Counted from the first letter of the stretch, positions 17,052 to 25,760 are shown. The stretch: DNA of 64,000 bases from Fontibacillus phaseoli (GCF_003337355.1 NZ_QPJW01000006.1:186001-250000); one strand, 5' to 3'. Numbers and translations: made by a program. Notes: a model not told the origin generated them from the sequence alone.

Positions 17052-17261
17052 ATGGCGATCATAATCAATGTCGACGTGATGCTGGCTAAGCGGAAAATGA
17101 GCGTAACGGAGCTTTCGGAGAGAGTCGGAATCACCATGGCGAACCTGTCCGTCTTGAAAAACGGCAAGGCCAAGGCGATCCGCTTTTCAACTTTGGAAGC
17201 GATTTGTCAGGCTTTGGCATGTCAGCCCGGAGATATTTTGGAATACCAAAGCGGGGAATAG
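17052..17261 (+). CDS. yozG: XRE-family regulator (YozG-like)
   Basis: A 69-residue Cro/CI-type helix-turn-helix protein (MAIIINVDVMLAKRKMSVTE; ELSERVGITMANLSVLKNGKAK; TLEAICQALACQPGDILEY). ATG 17052 with GAGGTG six bases upstream; a GTG at 17045-type start would lie in the ribosome site. It has no effector domain. Coupled to the DUF2975 gene 10 bases upstream, as in other Bacilli, and probably autoregulates the pair. Confidence 0.9.
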   Translation: MAIIINVDVMLAKRKMSVTELSERVGITMANLSVLKNGKAKAIRFSTLEAICQALACQPGDILEYQSGE

Positions 17262-17296
17262 CAAAGCCCGTAGCGTACGAAAGGATGTAAGACGAG

Positions 17297-18091
17297 ATGA
17301 GGATGTTGACCGGAGAACCAAAGATATATCTCCTTTTAACCGATACGGGAACGATGTTAAACCGGGTGATTAAGTCCTATACCGGACAACCGTATAATCA
17401 TGCTTCCATTGCCTTTGATGCCGAATTGAACGAGGTCTACAGCTTTGGGCGAAAAACGGCAAACAACCCCTTTATCGGAGGATTCGTCGGGGAGGATATT
17501 CACTCTGCCCTGTTTAGGCAAGCGGAATGTGCCGTCTATTCTTTAAACGTAACCCCTGATGAATATCAAAAGATGTATCGGTATATTCAGGAATTCGCCA
17601 TGCGAAAGGAACGTTACCGCTATAATTTCATAGGATTATTCGGCGTGATGGTTCAGAAGCCGATCCAGAGAAAGCATGCGTTCTTTTGTTCTGAGTTTGT
17701 CGCCTCTGTCCTGAGGAAAGGGAAGGTCCTTTATTATGACAAAGACCCTTCTCTGCTAGAACCAAGCGAGCTGCCTCATTCCGCAAATTTTCAATTGGTC
17801 TTTGAAGGCAGGGTGCAAGACTACTATCAAACCAGCGCTATACCCGATAGAGTCCATCGGTCTCTGCCGGGTAGGCGGACGGTTAAAGCCGCACATCTTG
17901 CCGGTTACATCGAGGGTTGTGAGGATGGCAGGTTTAGAGGTGATCAATACCTATCGAGAGCGGAACGCATTAAAATCGCCAATCGCCTGTTCAGCAGAGA
18001 ACCGCTGAGTGGGACGTGGGGTCCGGGTTGGGGGGATGTCCCAGCGGCGCATGGGGCTTATGCCGAAATCACCACCAGCGGAAATAACTGA
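17297..18091 (+). CDS. Papain-like (YiiX/NlpC-type) hydrolase with C-terminal SLH remnant
   Basis: A 264-residue protein without signal peptide. Residues 8-185 form a papain-like fold of the YiiX/YebB type, with His35 in YNHASIAFD and Cys131 in FFCSEFVASVL; family members are thiol peptidases or amidases. From about residue 195 there is one degenerate S-layer homology motif (AGYIEGCEDGRF and LSRAERIKIANRLF) and the opening of a second (WGDVPAAHGAYAEI) which stops after five more residues. An SLH motif on a protein with no export signal is odd. The start at 17297 has AAAGGA 12 bases upstream; ATG 17303 is possible. A long terminator follows. Confidence 0.7.
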   Translation: MRMLTGEPKIYLLLTDTGTMLNRVIKSYTGQPYNHASIAFDAELNEVYSFGRKTANNPFIGGFVGEDIHSALFRQAECAVYSLNVTPDEYQKMYRYIQEFAMRKERYRYNFIGLFGVMVQKPIQRKHAFFCSEFVASVLRKGKVLYYDKDPSLLEPSELPHSANFQLVFEGRVQDYYQTSAIPDRVHRSLPGRRTVKAAHLAGYIEGCEDGRFRGDQYLSRAERIKIANRLFSREPLSGTWGPGWGDVPAAHGAYAEITTSGNN

Positions 18092-18102
18092 GGAGTCATA
18101 GT

Positions 18103-18150
18103 AAACCCTTGTTCTATCGGCAATTGCTGATAGGACAAGGGTTTGTTTTG
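18103..18150 (+). terminator. Terminator after the papain-like gene
   Basis: Long hairpin (AAACCCTTGT and CTATC pairing with GATAG and ACAAGGGTTT) followed by GTTTTG, 11 bases after the stop codon. Confidence 0.85.
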
Positions 18151-18293
18151 TTTAACGGACAAATTCCTGATGTAATGATAGAGATAGATGTCAGCATTTA
18201 ATCAGGAACAAGGGTTGTGGATTTATTTACCGATTACATTTACCAATTTCATAGAAATTTTGCCTTTAATATAAGGCGAGGAGGTAACGATAG

Positions 18294-18650
18294 ATGTATC
18301 GGATTGGTGATTTAATACATTACGGAGATACGGGAGTATGCACTCATGTTGATGCTTTCTATAGCCGCGAGATGCGGCAGCTTTCGGATCACTATAAAAA
18401 ATCTTTGAATTCGCACCTTTGCGAAGATTTGATTGAGCTTACGATGTCTATCTATGCCAAGAAACAGGAACTTGGGGAACAAAATAAGAAGATCGGCTCG
18501 TTGGATGAATCCGTAATGAAGCGCGCCGAGGATTTGCTGTTTGGCGAGCTTTCCGCTGCACTCGAGATTCCGAAGGAGAAAGTTGCAGACTATATTGCGG
18601 CGAAAGTGGATGCGATAAAAGCGGTTAAGAAGGCAGAAGTGCAAGCTTAG
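18294..18650 (+). CDS. CarD-family regulator with internal deletion
   Basis: A 118-residue protein with a very strong ribosome site (GAGGAGGTAAC). Residues 1-16 (MYRIGDLIHYGDTGVC) match the first strand of the CarD RNA-polymerase-interaction domain. Residues from AFYSREMRQLSDHYKKSL onward match the C-terminal helical DNA-binding domain (LIELTMSIYAKKQELGEQNKKIG; MKRAEDLLFGELSAALEIPKEKVADYIA). Complete relatives are about 160-170 residues; roughly 60 residues, most of the polymerase-binding domain, are missing in frame between Cys16 and Ala21. CarD proteins stabilise open promoter complexes. This derivative could bind DNA but should not contact polymerase normally. It may be a functional miniature or a decaying gene. 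Confidence 0.75.
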   Translation: MYRIGDLIHYGDTGVCTHVDAFYSREMRQLSDHYKKSLNSHLCEDLIELTMSIYAKKQELGEQNKKIGSLDESVMKRAEDLLFGELSAALEIPKEKVADYIAAKVDAIKAVKKAEVQA

Positions 18651-18667
18651 CACCATAGTGTGAAAAT

Positions 18668-18702
18668 GAAAAGTTTATCCCGACTCGGGATAAGCTTTTT
18701 GG
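18668..18702 (+). terminator. Terminator after the CarD-like gene
   Basis: Stem TTATCCCGA/TCGGGATAA followed by GCTTTTTGG, about 20 bases after the stop codon. Confidence 0.8.
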
Positions 18703-18763
18703 GTTTTCGGGTCGATAAATAGGTTAAGTACCCCAATAAAATGAAACGAAGGAGAGAGCATTA

Positions 18764-19897
18764 ATGTCATCAAGGAAATCGCTTTGGGTTTTATGCTTTA
18801 CAATCGTTTGTTCTTTGCTGGTCTCGACCGCCGCTTATGCGGGTCCCCAACAGAAGGAGCCTACGCTTGGAACGAAGGAAGCTGTTTATTTCGGAGGGGA
18901 AAGTTTCATTGAAGACCAGTCGACTTTCGGCCTTTATGCCGCCGTTTCCGATGTCAAGCTGAGCGAGAGCAATGGTTACGTGTATTTTAGTTGGATTAAA
19001 GACCGGCAGACGAAGCCCAAATATTATGTTTCCATTGCCAAGGACGGCAAGTGGATTGTTCGCAATAAAAAGGTATTTGAAACATCCGGCGAAGCACCGC
19101 TGATTAACAATGCGGAGTGGAAGCTGAATGAAATGGTCAATTTGGGCAATGTCATTTATTTAACGTACATAGATAAGAAGAATTTGAAGTATTACATTCA
19201 CCAGGTTTCTCTGGACTCGAAAGGAGATATGGCCGTCAACAAGACGATTTTTACCCTTCCGGTCACGAACATCAAGAACAATTTAAAAGCCGGACAAATC
19301 AGACCGCTGCAAACCTCCGAGGGTCCGGGGATACTATTCCACAGAGATTATGAAGAAGTGAAGCTGCACGAATACAAGGAAACGACGTATACCATTTTTC
19401 TAACTTCCACCCGAGCCAAAGCCGTATCCTTCACCGATGCGACCTTTGCATTGTTCCATCGTATTCCGCGAGCGGAAAGTGAGGAATCATCAAGAGAAAA
19501 TCCGGTTGCCTATTGGGATGCCCAGAACAACATGCTTTATCATGTTGACCAAGATGTAGGTTCGGGATTTGTGAGAAAGTTTAATACATCCACCGCCAAG
19601 GCCGTTTCTACTGCTAAAGGCCAGCCCATTTCTCTCGTTACAAAGGCAACTGTTCTGCTCGATCATCAGTATCTATTTGCCTTCAATTCCGACAGCGGCA
19701 GGCACTGGGTGGAGCAATTCGATAACCAGACGATGAAGACGAAAGCCGTAACCGATTACTTCAAACTGGAAAATAACTCGTTCAACGACCGTGTTTTCGT
19801 CACCACTACGGCCAAAGAAATTCATTTATGGGAACTAGCCACCCGCGGCGATGCTCCTTTCAAGCCGGGGCTGAAATTGATTACTGTTTCGAAGTAA
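18764..19897 (+). CDS. Secreted protein of unknown function
   Basis: A 377-residue protein with ATG 18764 behind AAGGAGAGAG. A Sec signal peptide (basic SSRKS, hydrophobic VLCFTIVCSLLVSTA) ends at about residue 26 (AYA before G). The mature part is rich in aromatic beta-strand motifs such as GYVYFSWIKDRQ, VIYLTYIDKKNLKYYIHQV and KEIHLWELATRG repeated at intervals of about 50 residues, which suggests a beta-propeller; this is inference. No catalytic motif is recognised. It stands alone between two terminators. Confidence 0.8.
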   Translation: MSSRKSLWVLCFTIVCSLLVSTAAYAGPQQKEPTLGTKEAVYFGGESFIEDQSTFGLYAAVSDVKLSESNGYVYFSWIKDRQTKPKYYVSIAKDGKWIVRNKKVFETSGEAPLINNAEWKLNEMVNLGNVIYLTYIDKKNLKYYIHQVSLDSKGDMAVNKTIFTLPVTNIKNNLKAGQIRPLQTSEGPGILFHRDYEEVKLHEYKETTYTIFLTSTRAKAVSFTDATFALFHRIPRAESEESSRENPVAYWDAQNNMLYHVDQDVGSGFVRKFNTSTAKAVSTAKGQPISLVTKATVLLDHQYLFAFNSDSGRHWVEQFDNQTMKTKAVTDYFKLENNSFNDRVFVTTTAKEIHLWELATRGDAPFKPGLKLITVSK

Positions 19898-19911
19898 AAC
19901 AAATCCAAATG

Positions 19912-19940
19912 AACCCTGCGCCAAATTGCGCAGGGTTTTT
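19912..19940 (+). terminator. Terminator of the secreted-protein gene
   Basis: AACCCTGCGC and GCGCAGGGTT pair around a 6-base loop, followed by TTT, 14 bases after the stop codon. Confidence 0.9.
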
Positions 19941-20018
19941 AATCTATCCGGACCACTGTTACGTGGAACGGGTTGCCTTGTATTGCAGAAGAATGATTGG
20001 TTTGATTGCCGAAAAAAC

Positions 20019-20268
20019 GCTCGCATTGGATAATGAACTCATGCATCCCATTCGATAATTCAGCTATAGGTTCAGCAAAATGCTGCAAAATTACATCATT
20101 AGTAGCTTGAAAATGTGGAAGCAAAGCAAATTGCTGCAAAAGTGCACTATTTTTTATTGGCATGTATGGATCAGAGGCAATTTCGAGCGAAAAGATGTAC
20201 ATTTGCAGGATTTTTGCTTGAGGTACGAGGAATCACCCTAAATTGCTGTATTATTGCATCATTTCCAA
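20019..20268 (-). repeat. Interspersed 250 bp repeat R2 (inverted copy of R1)
   Basis: Reverse complement of the block at 7518-7768. Matches include the TGCAAAAGTGCACTATTTTTT region, the CCTGCAAATGTACATC-type motif and the AAATTGCTGTATTATTGCATCATTT end. It occupies most of the 19941-20374 spacer. Nothing else is visible in this spacer. Confidence 0.75.
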
Positions 20269-20374
20269 GAGTGGCTTCAGGAGCTGGGGCCTTAGTAGAT
20301 TCGGTATGAGCTTCAGTTACAGTGAGGGCGCAAAAATAAAATGCAAAATTGAATGAGAGGAGGCGGAACGAAAC

Positions 20375-20599
20375 ATGGCGGGCGTTCGTGAAGGGGTGGA
20401 TCAGGATTACATAATTGAACTGTTGAAGCAAAAATTCAAATGTTCGGTGTTATGGTGCGAAGGCCGCGCCTGCCTGGAATATGAGAGCAAGGAAGAGTTG
20501 GACCGGATGGCGGACTATGTAAAAGCGAATTTTGATAGGGAGCTTCTGGATGTGTTCTTTACGGCGCTGGAGAGTCTTGGAGAAGATGTTGAATCTTGA
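20375..20599 (+). CDS. Small conserved-looking protein, unknown
   Basis: A 74-residue soluble, acidic protein (EGVDQDYIIELLKQKFKCS; SKEELDRMADYVKANFDREL; ESLGEDVES) with ATG 20375 and GAGGAGGCG about ten bases upstream. The predicted alpha-beta-alpha composition (helix, strand CSVLWCEGRACLEYE, helix) suggests a compact fold. I do not recognise the family. It has its own terminator. Confidence 0.65.
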   Translation: MAGVREGVDQDYIIELLKQKFKCSVLWCEGRACLEYESKEELDRMADYVKANFDRELLDVFFTALESLGEDVES

Positions 20600-20616
20600 G
20601 CGTTGCTCGAACAGTA

Positions 20617-20644
20617 AGAACCCGCTCAAATGAACGGGTTCTTT
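20617..20644. terminator. Bidirectional terminator
   Basis: AGAACCCG/CGGGTTCT stem with TTTG on the plus side and AAG on the other. It lies between the small gene and the convergent SLH-domain fragment and can serve both. Confidence 0.8.
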
Positions 20645-20666
20645 GTTCATAACTGTGCGGTTCTAA

Positions 20667-21338
20667 TTACAGCTTCCAGATCCGGTACAAAACCACGGCC
20701 GCTTCGGCGCGGGTGAGCGCCTCGGTCGGCGCAATCTTGCCGTCCTTGCCGTTAATGATGCCGGATTTCACTAGGGCTGCCGCGCTGCTTTTGGCGAAAT
20801 CGGCAATTTGCGCCGCGTCCGAATAAGACTCCAAAGCGGCGCTGCCTTCGGCTTGCTTGCCGGCGGCCGCCAGCGCGCGAGCCGTCAGCACCATCATCTC
20901 CTGGCGGGAGATCGGGCTGTTCGGTTTGAACGTATTGTCCGCGTAGCCGTTGACGATGCCCAGCCCCTTCGCGATGACCAGTTCATCGCTATAATAAGAT
21001 TTCGGCTGGACATCGCTGAACGTTGCCGCTTCCCCTTGAGGCGTGCCTTTCAATTCTAGGCCACCGACAAGCAGGGCGATGAAGTCCGCCCGCTTGATGG
21101 AAGCGGCAGGGGAGTAGCCGTTCTCGGAGGTTCCGCGGATCACGTCGCGAGCGGCCAAGGCGTCGATGGCCTGTTTGGCCCATGGCACGTTTTGCAGGTC
21201 CCCATATGTTTTCGATACATAGGCAACCGCATAGGTTCCCAAATCGGTCGTTTGGAAAACAACCGCCCCGGTTGCCGCATCATATCGGCCATTCGGGATG
21301 GCGGTCGCGTTGCCTTTGCCATCGATGGCCCATATCAC
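20667..21338 (-). pseudogene. 3' part of an SLH-anchored xylanase gene (three SLH motifs)
   Basis: This frame encodes the end of a large cell-surface enzyme: an Ig-like segment ([32 protein letters not shown]), then three S-layer homology domains of about 60 residues each (start motifs [59 protein letters not shown] and RAE at the TRAE positions). It has no signal peptide and no ribosome site. Reading upstream, in-frame codons ([12 protein letters not shown]) continue to about 21383, where they overlap the 5' fragment in a different frame. It is one broken gene with the fragment at 21362-22504: the GH10 catalytic region is missing and the join is frameshifted. Confidence 0.8.
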
Positions 21339-21361
21339 GAGGGCGTCCGGATTGCCGAGCT

Positions 21362-22504
21362 CTACGGCAGATGGCGTGTAGGGAGGAAATCATTTTGGTA
21401 CGCGTTTTTGATCGGAGTCAGGTCTTTCTGGATTTCAATCGGTTCCGATTCCAGCTTTTCAAAGCTGATGTCGTCGATATAAAAGGCTGTATCCGCACTA
21501 GGGCTCTGCAAATAGATCGTTAAATACTCGTTTCCAACGCTGCTGTAACGGTAGGTCCCCTCCAGCATAACCCAGCCGTCGCTGATACTGACTGCTTTCT
21601 TGGCAAGTTCGGGGTAATTCGCGCTGCTTCCTTCGCCGATCTGCGAAGCCAATTGAATCTGGGAGCTTGAGGGACCGATCAGCTTGACCCAGGCCGTAAC
21701 TTTATACTCACTGCCCTTATCCACATATTTCTCCACACGTAATGACGGCCCGTGCCAATCTTTAGCGCGGCCTTCCACCTTCAAGGCATAAGAACCGCCT
21801 TCGGTATGGTTGGCCTCATCGGTGACGGTCAGCGTTTCAACACCGCCCCGGCCCTCAAAGCCGCCTGCCGTTTGATCCTCAAAGGCAATGGTGGCAAAGT
21901 CCAATGCAGGGTCTCTAGGCGGTTCTTCACCACCGCCGGAGGTCACTTTCTCGGTGATGCGCACGTCGCCGATGTAATACGGCACCACTTTTCCATCCGC
22001 GTTCGAGTTAATGCGCAAGGCCTTGTCCTTACTCGTATCTACCGTGAATTCCTTCGTCAAAATGACGGCCTTGCCGGCTTCATAGCTTGCTTCCGCATAG
22101 TTTTCATAACTTTCAACGGTTTGAAGCGCAGCTTTTGCGCCATCGGGCACAGTCTCGTCAACATCCACATAGACGGCCGCGGTCACCGTATAGGTTTTGC
22201 CGTTTTCCAAGCCGAGGCCGCTGAATTTGAAATCCGCCGCGTCCCAGTTGTTAACTCTATTGCTCACATACAGTGCCGCCCCGTCATCATTGCCGTCAAA
22301 AGCTTTCCCGGTGACGGGCGTAAGTTTTGCGCCGCCTGATTGACCTGCAACCCCCGCGCCGTTCGCAAACGTTTCGTGGAAAACCGTTACCGCTTCATCC
22401 GCAGCCGCAACCGCAGCTCCCGCATTCTGGGCAAACCAGCCTGACGGAATCAGCAAGGCTACGGCGATGGAGACCGAGATGGCTTGTTTAATCATTTTAC
22501 GCAT
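21362..22504 (-). pseudogene. 5' part of a GH10 xylanase gene: signal peptide and two CBM22-like modules
   Basis: A 380-residue frame with ATG 22504 behind ACAGGGGGAG. A Sec signal peptide (residues 1-30, [22 protein letters not shown]) precedes two family 22/4_9-type xylan-binding modules (about 40-185 and 205-355; FHETFANG... and ...[27 protein letters not shown]...). At residue 363 the typical opening of a GH10 domain begins ([17 protein letters not shown]), then the sequence switches to PTRHLP and stops. The catalytic domain is therefore absent. The frame is still translatable and may yield a secreted, soluble carbohydrate-binding protein. A cre-like site lies upstream, as expected for a xylanase gene. 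Confidence 0.8.
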
Positions 22505-22542
22505 TCATTGCACTCCCCCTGTAAGAAAATTTGTCGAAATAG

Positions 22543-22556
22543 GTAAAGCGCTTACA
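22543..22556 (-). promoter_or_regulatory. cre-like catabolite-repression site
   Basis: Read on the minus strand the site is TGTAAGCGCTTTAC, which fits the CcpA consensus TGWAARCGYTWNCW except near the last two positions. It lies about 40 bases upstream of the xylanase-remnant start codon, a usual place for CcpA control of a hemicellulase. Confidence 0.5.
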
Positions 22557-22663
22557 TTTATTAGCGTGAGTCCTCCTTTCACGCCCAAATGATACCATCG
22601 GCGGGGAAGCACCGTCTTACTCGAAATTAAAGATTGTTTCGTACTTTTCTTATATAAATTTAA

Positions 22664-22695
22664 AAAGGCGCCGATCCCAGAAGGGGACCGATGCC
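22664..22695 (-). terminator. Terminator of the DUF4261 gene
   Basis: On the minus strand a G+C-rich imperfect hairpin (GGCATCGGTCCC with GGGATCGGCGCC) is followed by TTTTTAAA, 23 bases after the stop codon. Confidence 0.7.
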
Positions 22696-22717
22696 TTGGC
22701 GACGGATTTTCAACTAA

Positions 22718-23842
22718 TCAAAAGCCGATCTTCAAACTCTCTCCGTTAACGTAGACGCCTTCCGAACGTGTAATCGGCAGTTTCTGTTCCGCTGTGAAAC
22801 CGATCGTTTCCCCGTTTCGCAGGGTGACGTTTTGCTCCACGACATAACTTGAAATATCCATCAGGAATTCGCGCAGATCGGCCGGGTCGGCCTGACTGTC
22901 GAGAATTTCGATCTCCTCTTTGCCGAACGGCTTCAGGCCATAGGTGTATCCGTTCAGGCCGGATTCCGTACGGACCAAGCCAAAATGGACAAGATTCAGC
23001 AGAGGGAAGTCGTCATCGGACTTGATGATTTCGGCCATCCGCAAAAACATTTCGGGCTCAAAGACGGTGCCGGATGAATAGAGACCTACCGCATTGGGCA
23101 ATTTCAGGCAACTGGCGGCCAGCTTGACGTACATTTTGCCGCTGTCGAGCGGGGAACCGGTGCGGGTAAAGACCGCGAGGATGATTTGGGCTACGTGGGT
23201 CTTGACCACGTCCGCGCCCTCGGGCCAGAGATAGTTTCCCTGCGCGTAATGTTCGGCCTCGCCGTCCGGGACGGGGGCATCGACGAAGCTGACGGCCAAA
23301 GTGAAGCCGTCCATATCAAAGACCAGGATTCCTTCATGCTCCCTGGATTCGCGTTCGTCCTCCCCTGACGGATAGACAATGTTCCAATCCTTCAACAGGT
23401 TGCTCTTGATTTGCTCCAGATCGCATTCGGAGGAATTCAGTAGCACGAATCCGTTGAAAATCCCGGATGAATCGTTCTGCGACTCGGTTTCGTCGTCTTG
23501 CGCTTGCTCGGCCTCAATGGCCGCCGCCTGCTTCATCCAGTATTCGCGAATCATTTCTACAATTTTGATGGATTCTTGCTCCGCTGTCGCCGGGTCATAG
23601 GGCTGCATTTCACTAAACACATGGCCGCAATGCTCGGTATCGGAAGGGTGGTCATAGCCGCCGCAGACGCCGAGGAGCCATTTTCCTAGCATGGTCTTCT
23701 TATACTTGAATATGTAGTAGTGCATGTTGTGCAAATCAAATTCGCCTGCGATTTCGATCTTGCTGGGCTTCCGGCCGAGCTCGTGCTCATCTGCCAGCCA
23801 GTTGATCATGGACTGCGTTGCCGCTTGCCGTTGGGCTGTCAT
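22718..23842 (-). CDS. DUF4261 domain protein
   Basis: A 374-residue soluble protein. ATG 23842 is chosen because AAAGGGAGAG precedes it; the open frame extends further upstream without a site. An N-terminal part of about 110 residues (INWLADEHELGRKPSKIEIAGEFDLHNMHYYIFKYKK, then CGGYDHPSDTEHCGHVFSE) is followed by an acidic linker and a DUF4261 domain (about 125-365; FVLLNSSECDLEQIKSNLLKDWNI, then GILVFDMDGFTLAVSFVDAPVPDGEAEHYA). Function unknown. Its transcript is independent of the xylanase remnant. Confidence 0.8.
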   Translation of the reverse strand: MTAQRQAATQSMINWLADEHELGRKPSKIEIAGEFDLHNMHYYIFKYKKTMLGKWLLGVCGGYDHPSDTEHCGHVFSEMQPYDPATAEQESIKIVEMIREYWMKQAAAIEAEQAQDDETESQNDSSGIFNGFVLLNSSECDLEQIKSNLLKDWNIVYPSGEDERESREHEGILVFDMDGFTLAVSFVDAPVPDGEAEHYAQGNYLWPEGADVVKTHVAQIILAVFTRTGSPLDSGKMYVKLAASCLKLPNAVGLYSSGTVFEPEMFLRMAEIIKSDDDFPLLNLVHFGLVRTESGLNGYTYGLKPFGKEEIEILDSQADPADLREFLMDISSYVVEQNVTLRNGETIGFTAEQKLPITRSEGVYVNGESLKIGF

Positions 23843-24013
23843 TATTTTCTCTCCCTTTATATAGAAGTATGGTCCTATAAAGTTATATTCTACCAATCAA
23901 TAGAGTGCAATTCAACGCTCTGAAAACGGGGACATCGCACAGAGGCGCAGCCTGGTTCGTGGAAACCGTGAGCGGAGATTCCGAATTCTAGTTCTATCCC
24001 GCTTAAGAAACCC

Positions 24014-24056
24014 AAAAAAGACCGGAAATCGTAATAGCGGATCCCGGTCTTTTTTC
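24014..24056. terminator. Orphan terminator-like hairpin
   Basis: AAAAAAGACCGG and CCGGTCTTTTTT pair around a 17-base loop, so it would terminate in either direction. No gene ends close by on either strand: the DUF4261 gene starts at 23842 leftward and the next gene starts at 24135 rightward. It may mark a lost gene or a small RNA in 23900-24056. Confidence 0.6.
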
Positions 24057-24134
24057 TCTCTCCGACGTGCAATTATAGCTCCTGATCCGGGCAAACTTAT
24101 ACGGTTCGGAAATTGTAGAGGAGTGGGTGCAGGG

Positions 24135-24326
24135 ATGGCAAACAAGGATCAGCACGAGGATAGAGAAGACCGCTTCCTGGATATAGACAGAATGGTCAAC
24201 GAAGGACTGGGGGGCGGCAATGTGACCCTGGACAACGGATTAATCGAGGAAACGACTACAGATACGATGGAGTACCCGGAGTCCATACTTGATGACAAGA
24301 CCAACTATAATGCGGAACAGGAATGA
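24135..24326 (+). CDS. Small acidic protein, unknown
   Basis: A 63-residue hydrophilic protein (DREDRFLDIDRMVNEGLGGG; TLDNGLIEETTTDTMEYPES). ATG 24135 has GAGGAG about 11 bases upstream; a GTG at 24123 would overlap that site. The composition suggests a small, partly disordered Bacillales protein, but I cannot name the family. Followed by a long hairpin. Confidence 0.65.
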   Translation: MANKDQHEDREDRFLDIDRMVNEGLGGGNVTLDNGLIEETTTDTMEYPESILDDKTNYNAEQE

Positions 24327-24382
24327 GAATGGTAAGCCATAGCTAAGCCGCGGAACGCGATGATTAAAAAAATGTGATCTGA

Positions 24383-24424
24383 CACGAACAAGGACCTGCT
24401 CGCCGAGCGGGTCCTTGTTCGTGA
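24383..24424. terminator. Long hairpin between convergent genes
   Basis: CACGAACAAGGACC pairs perfectly with GGTCCTTGTTCGTG, extended by GCTCG/CGAGC inside. It has no adjacent T run on the plus side; on the minus side TTTTTTT follows after about ten bases. It separates the small acidic gene from the convergent anti-sigma gene. Confidence 0.65.
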
Positions 24425-24467
24425 AGAGGCCGTATGATGCATGTTTAAGGCAAATGCGGTTATGACA

Positions 24468-25760
24468 TTAATCCACAGGAATCCCGATGTTCATATCGTA
24501 TTCCTTCATGTAATGCATTCCTTTGATGATAAGCTGATCCGGCTGGACGGAAGAGTCGAACAACAGGGTGCGCTCCTTTAGAATGGTTCCGTCCGGCAGC
24601 GTGGCATCATGTTGATTCAAGGTCGTGTTCAGCGGGATATTCTCGCCGTTCGCCCCGATGGACACGCCATCCAGCATTACGTCCTGTTCGGTGGCTATCG
24701 TGATCTCGATGCCTTGCGAGGTCGCAGCCACTTTTTTTATCCATAATTCCTTGTCTTCCAGTAACACTGGTTGATCGGCAGGGGAAGGAAGGGGGAGGTT
24801 GAGGTCCAGTTTCCGATACCCGACGAATTCCTTGATGACCAGCTCCAACGACTCCAGATCCGGAGGGAGCGCGTCGTAGCGGATATCAAATTTCATGCCT
24901 GCATACGAGGACTGGCGACCGCTGCCGGTTTGGGTCACCGGCTTTCCGTTGGCTATCAATTCAACACCTTCCAGGGCTGAGCGAATCCGGTCGAAGTTGT
25001 CGATATCCAGGGTTCCCTTGATGGTCGTCATCGTAGGGGTGGCCGTGATCGATTGAAAAGTAATCGTGCCCCGGTCGACTTTCAGCGTTTTGCGGATGCG
25101 CTGCTTGACCTCGGTTTGCATGGCCTTGTTGGGATCATAGGCAAAAGTCAGCTCACTGTCCTTCACAGGTTTGTCCGGCAGCAGCTGCCGGAACTGCAGC
25201 GTTAATTTTTTCGCGAACGGACTGACGGGCTCGAAGGTGAACATGCCTTTGATCTCGGTATGCCCGTTATTCATCTCGGAAGCGCCGGATTCCACGAAAG
25301 AGTCACTCAGGAACCCGGTTATTTTTGCCGGGCTGAATAGTCCGGTTGCCGCCGCATCCGATATCCCCTTGGGATTGGTCAAGGTGTAAAACAGGATGAA
25401 TTGGTTTGCATCCGCCATGAGTCCGTCAATGGTGAGTTCGGTTCCGTCTTCAAGGGTCATCTTTTTTTCGACAGATTGCCCCTTTCCCTGATCGTTGAGA
25501 TCCTGCAGCGTACCGCTAATCAACCCGTCGAACCCGAGCAATTGCTTGCCGTAATAGGCAAACGCAGGGTAGTTCGATCCCAGAACCGCAATAAATAACA
25601 ACACGGCCGCCGCAGCTTTCCAAATCGCCGGAACTGTCTTTTTAGTTCGTAAGGGGGCGGAATCCAGGGCTTTTCGGAGTCTCATTTCCAGGTCTTCCGG
25701 TGCGGTAATGGAGTCCATCGCCTTCTTCTCCTCCGCTAACCGTTCCTCGATCTTATTCAT
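24468..25760 (-). CDS. DUF4179 anti-sigma-type membrane protein
   Basis: A 430-residue single-pass membrane protein. ATG 25760 is preferred (GGGAGGG six bases upstream; its first codons overlap the stop of the sigma gene, ATGAATAA). A cytosolic N-terminus of about 45 residues (ERLAEEKKAMDSITAPEDLEMRLRKAL) precedes one helix (IWKAAAAVLLFIAVLGSNYPAFA) and a large outer part with a DUF4179 domain (about 75-170) and a DUF5643-like domain at the end. In this family the N-terminus binds the partner ECF sigma factor. Co-translated with the sigma gene upstream, hence its likely regulator. Confidence 0.88.
   Translation of the reverse strand: MNKIEERLAEEKKAMDSITAPEDLEMRLRKALDSAPLRTKKTVPAIWKAAAAVLLFIAVLGSNYPAFAYYGKQLLGFDGLISGTLQDLNDQGKGQSVEKKMTLEDGTELTIDGLMADANQFILFYTLTNPKGISDAAATGLFSPAKITGFLSDSFVESGASEMNNGHTEIKGMFTFEPVSPFAKKLTLQFRQLLPDKPVKDSELTFAYDPNKAMQTEVKQRIRKTLKVDRGTITFQSITATPTMTTIKGTLDIDNFDRIRSALEGVELIANGKPVTQTGSGRQSSYAGMKFDIRYDALPPDLESLELVIKEFVGYRKLDLNLPLPSPADQPVLLEDKELWIKKVAATSQGIEITIATEQDVMLDGVSIGANGENIPLNTTLNQHDATLPDGTILKERTLLFDSSVQPDQLIIKGMHYMKEYDMNIGIPVD

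Noticed and set aside
19939-20202. Open frame on the minus strand over R2
   Set aside because: Same reason; it also runs across the terminator of the preceding gene.
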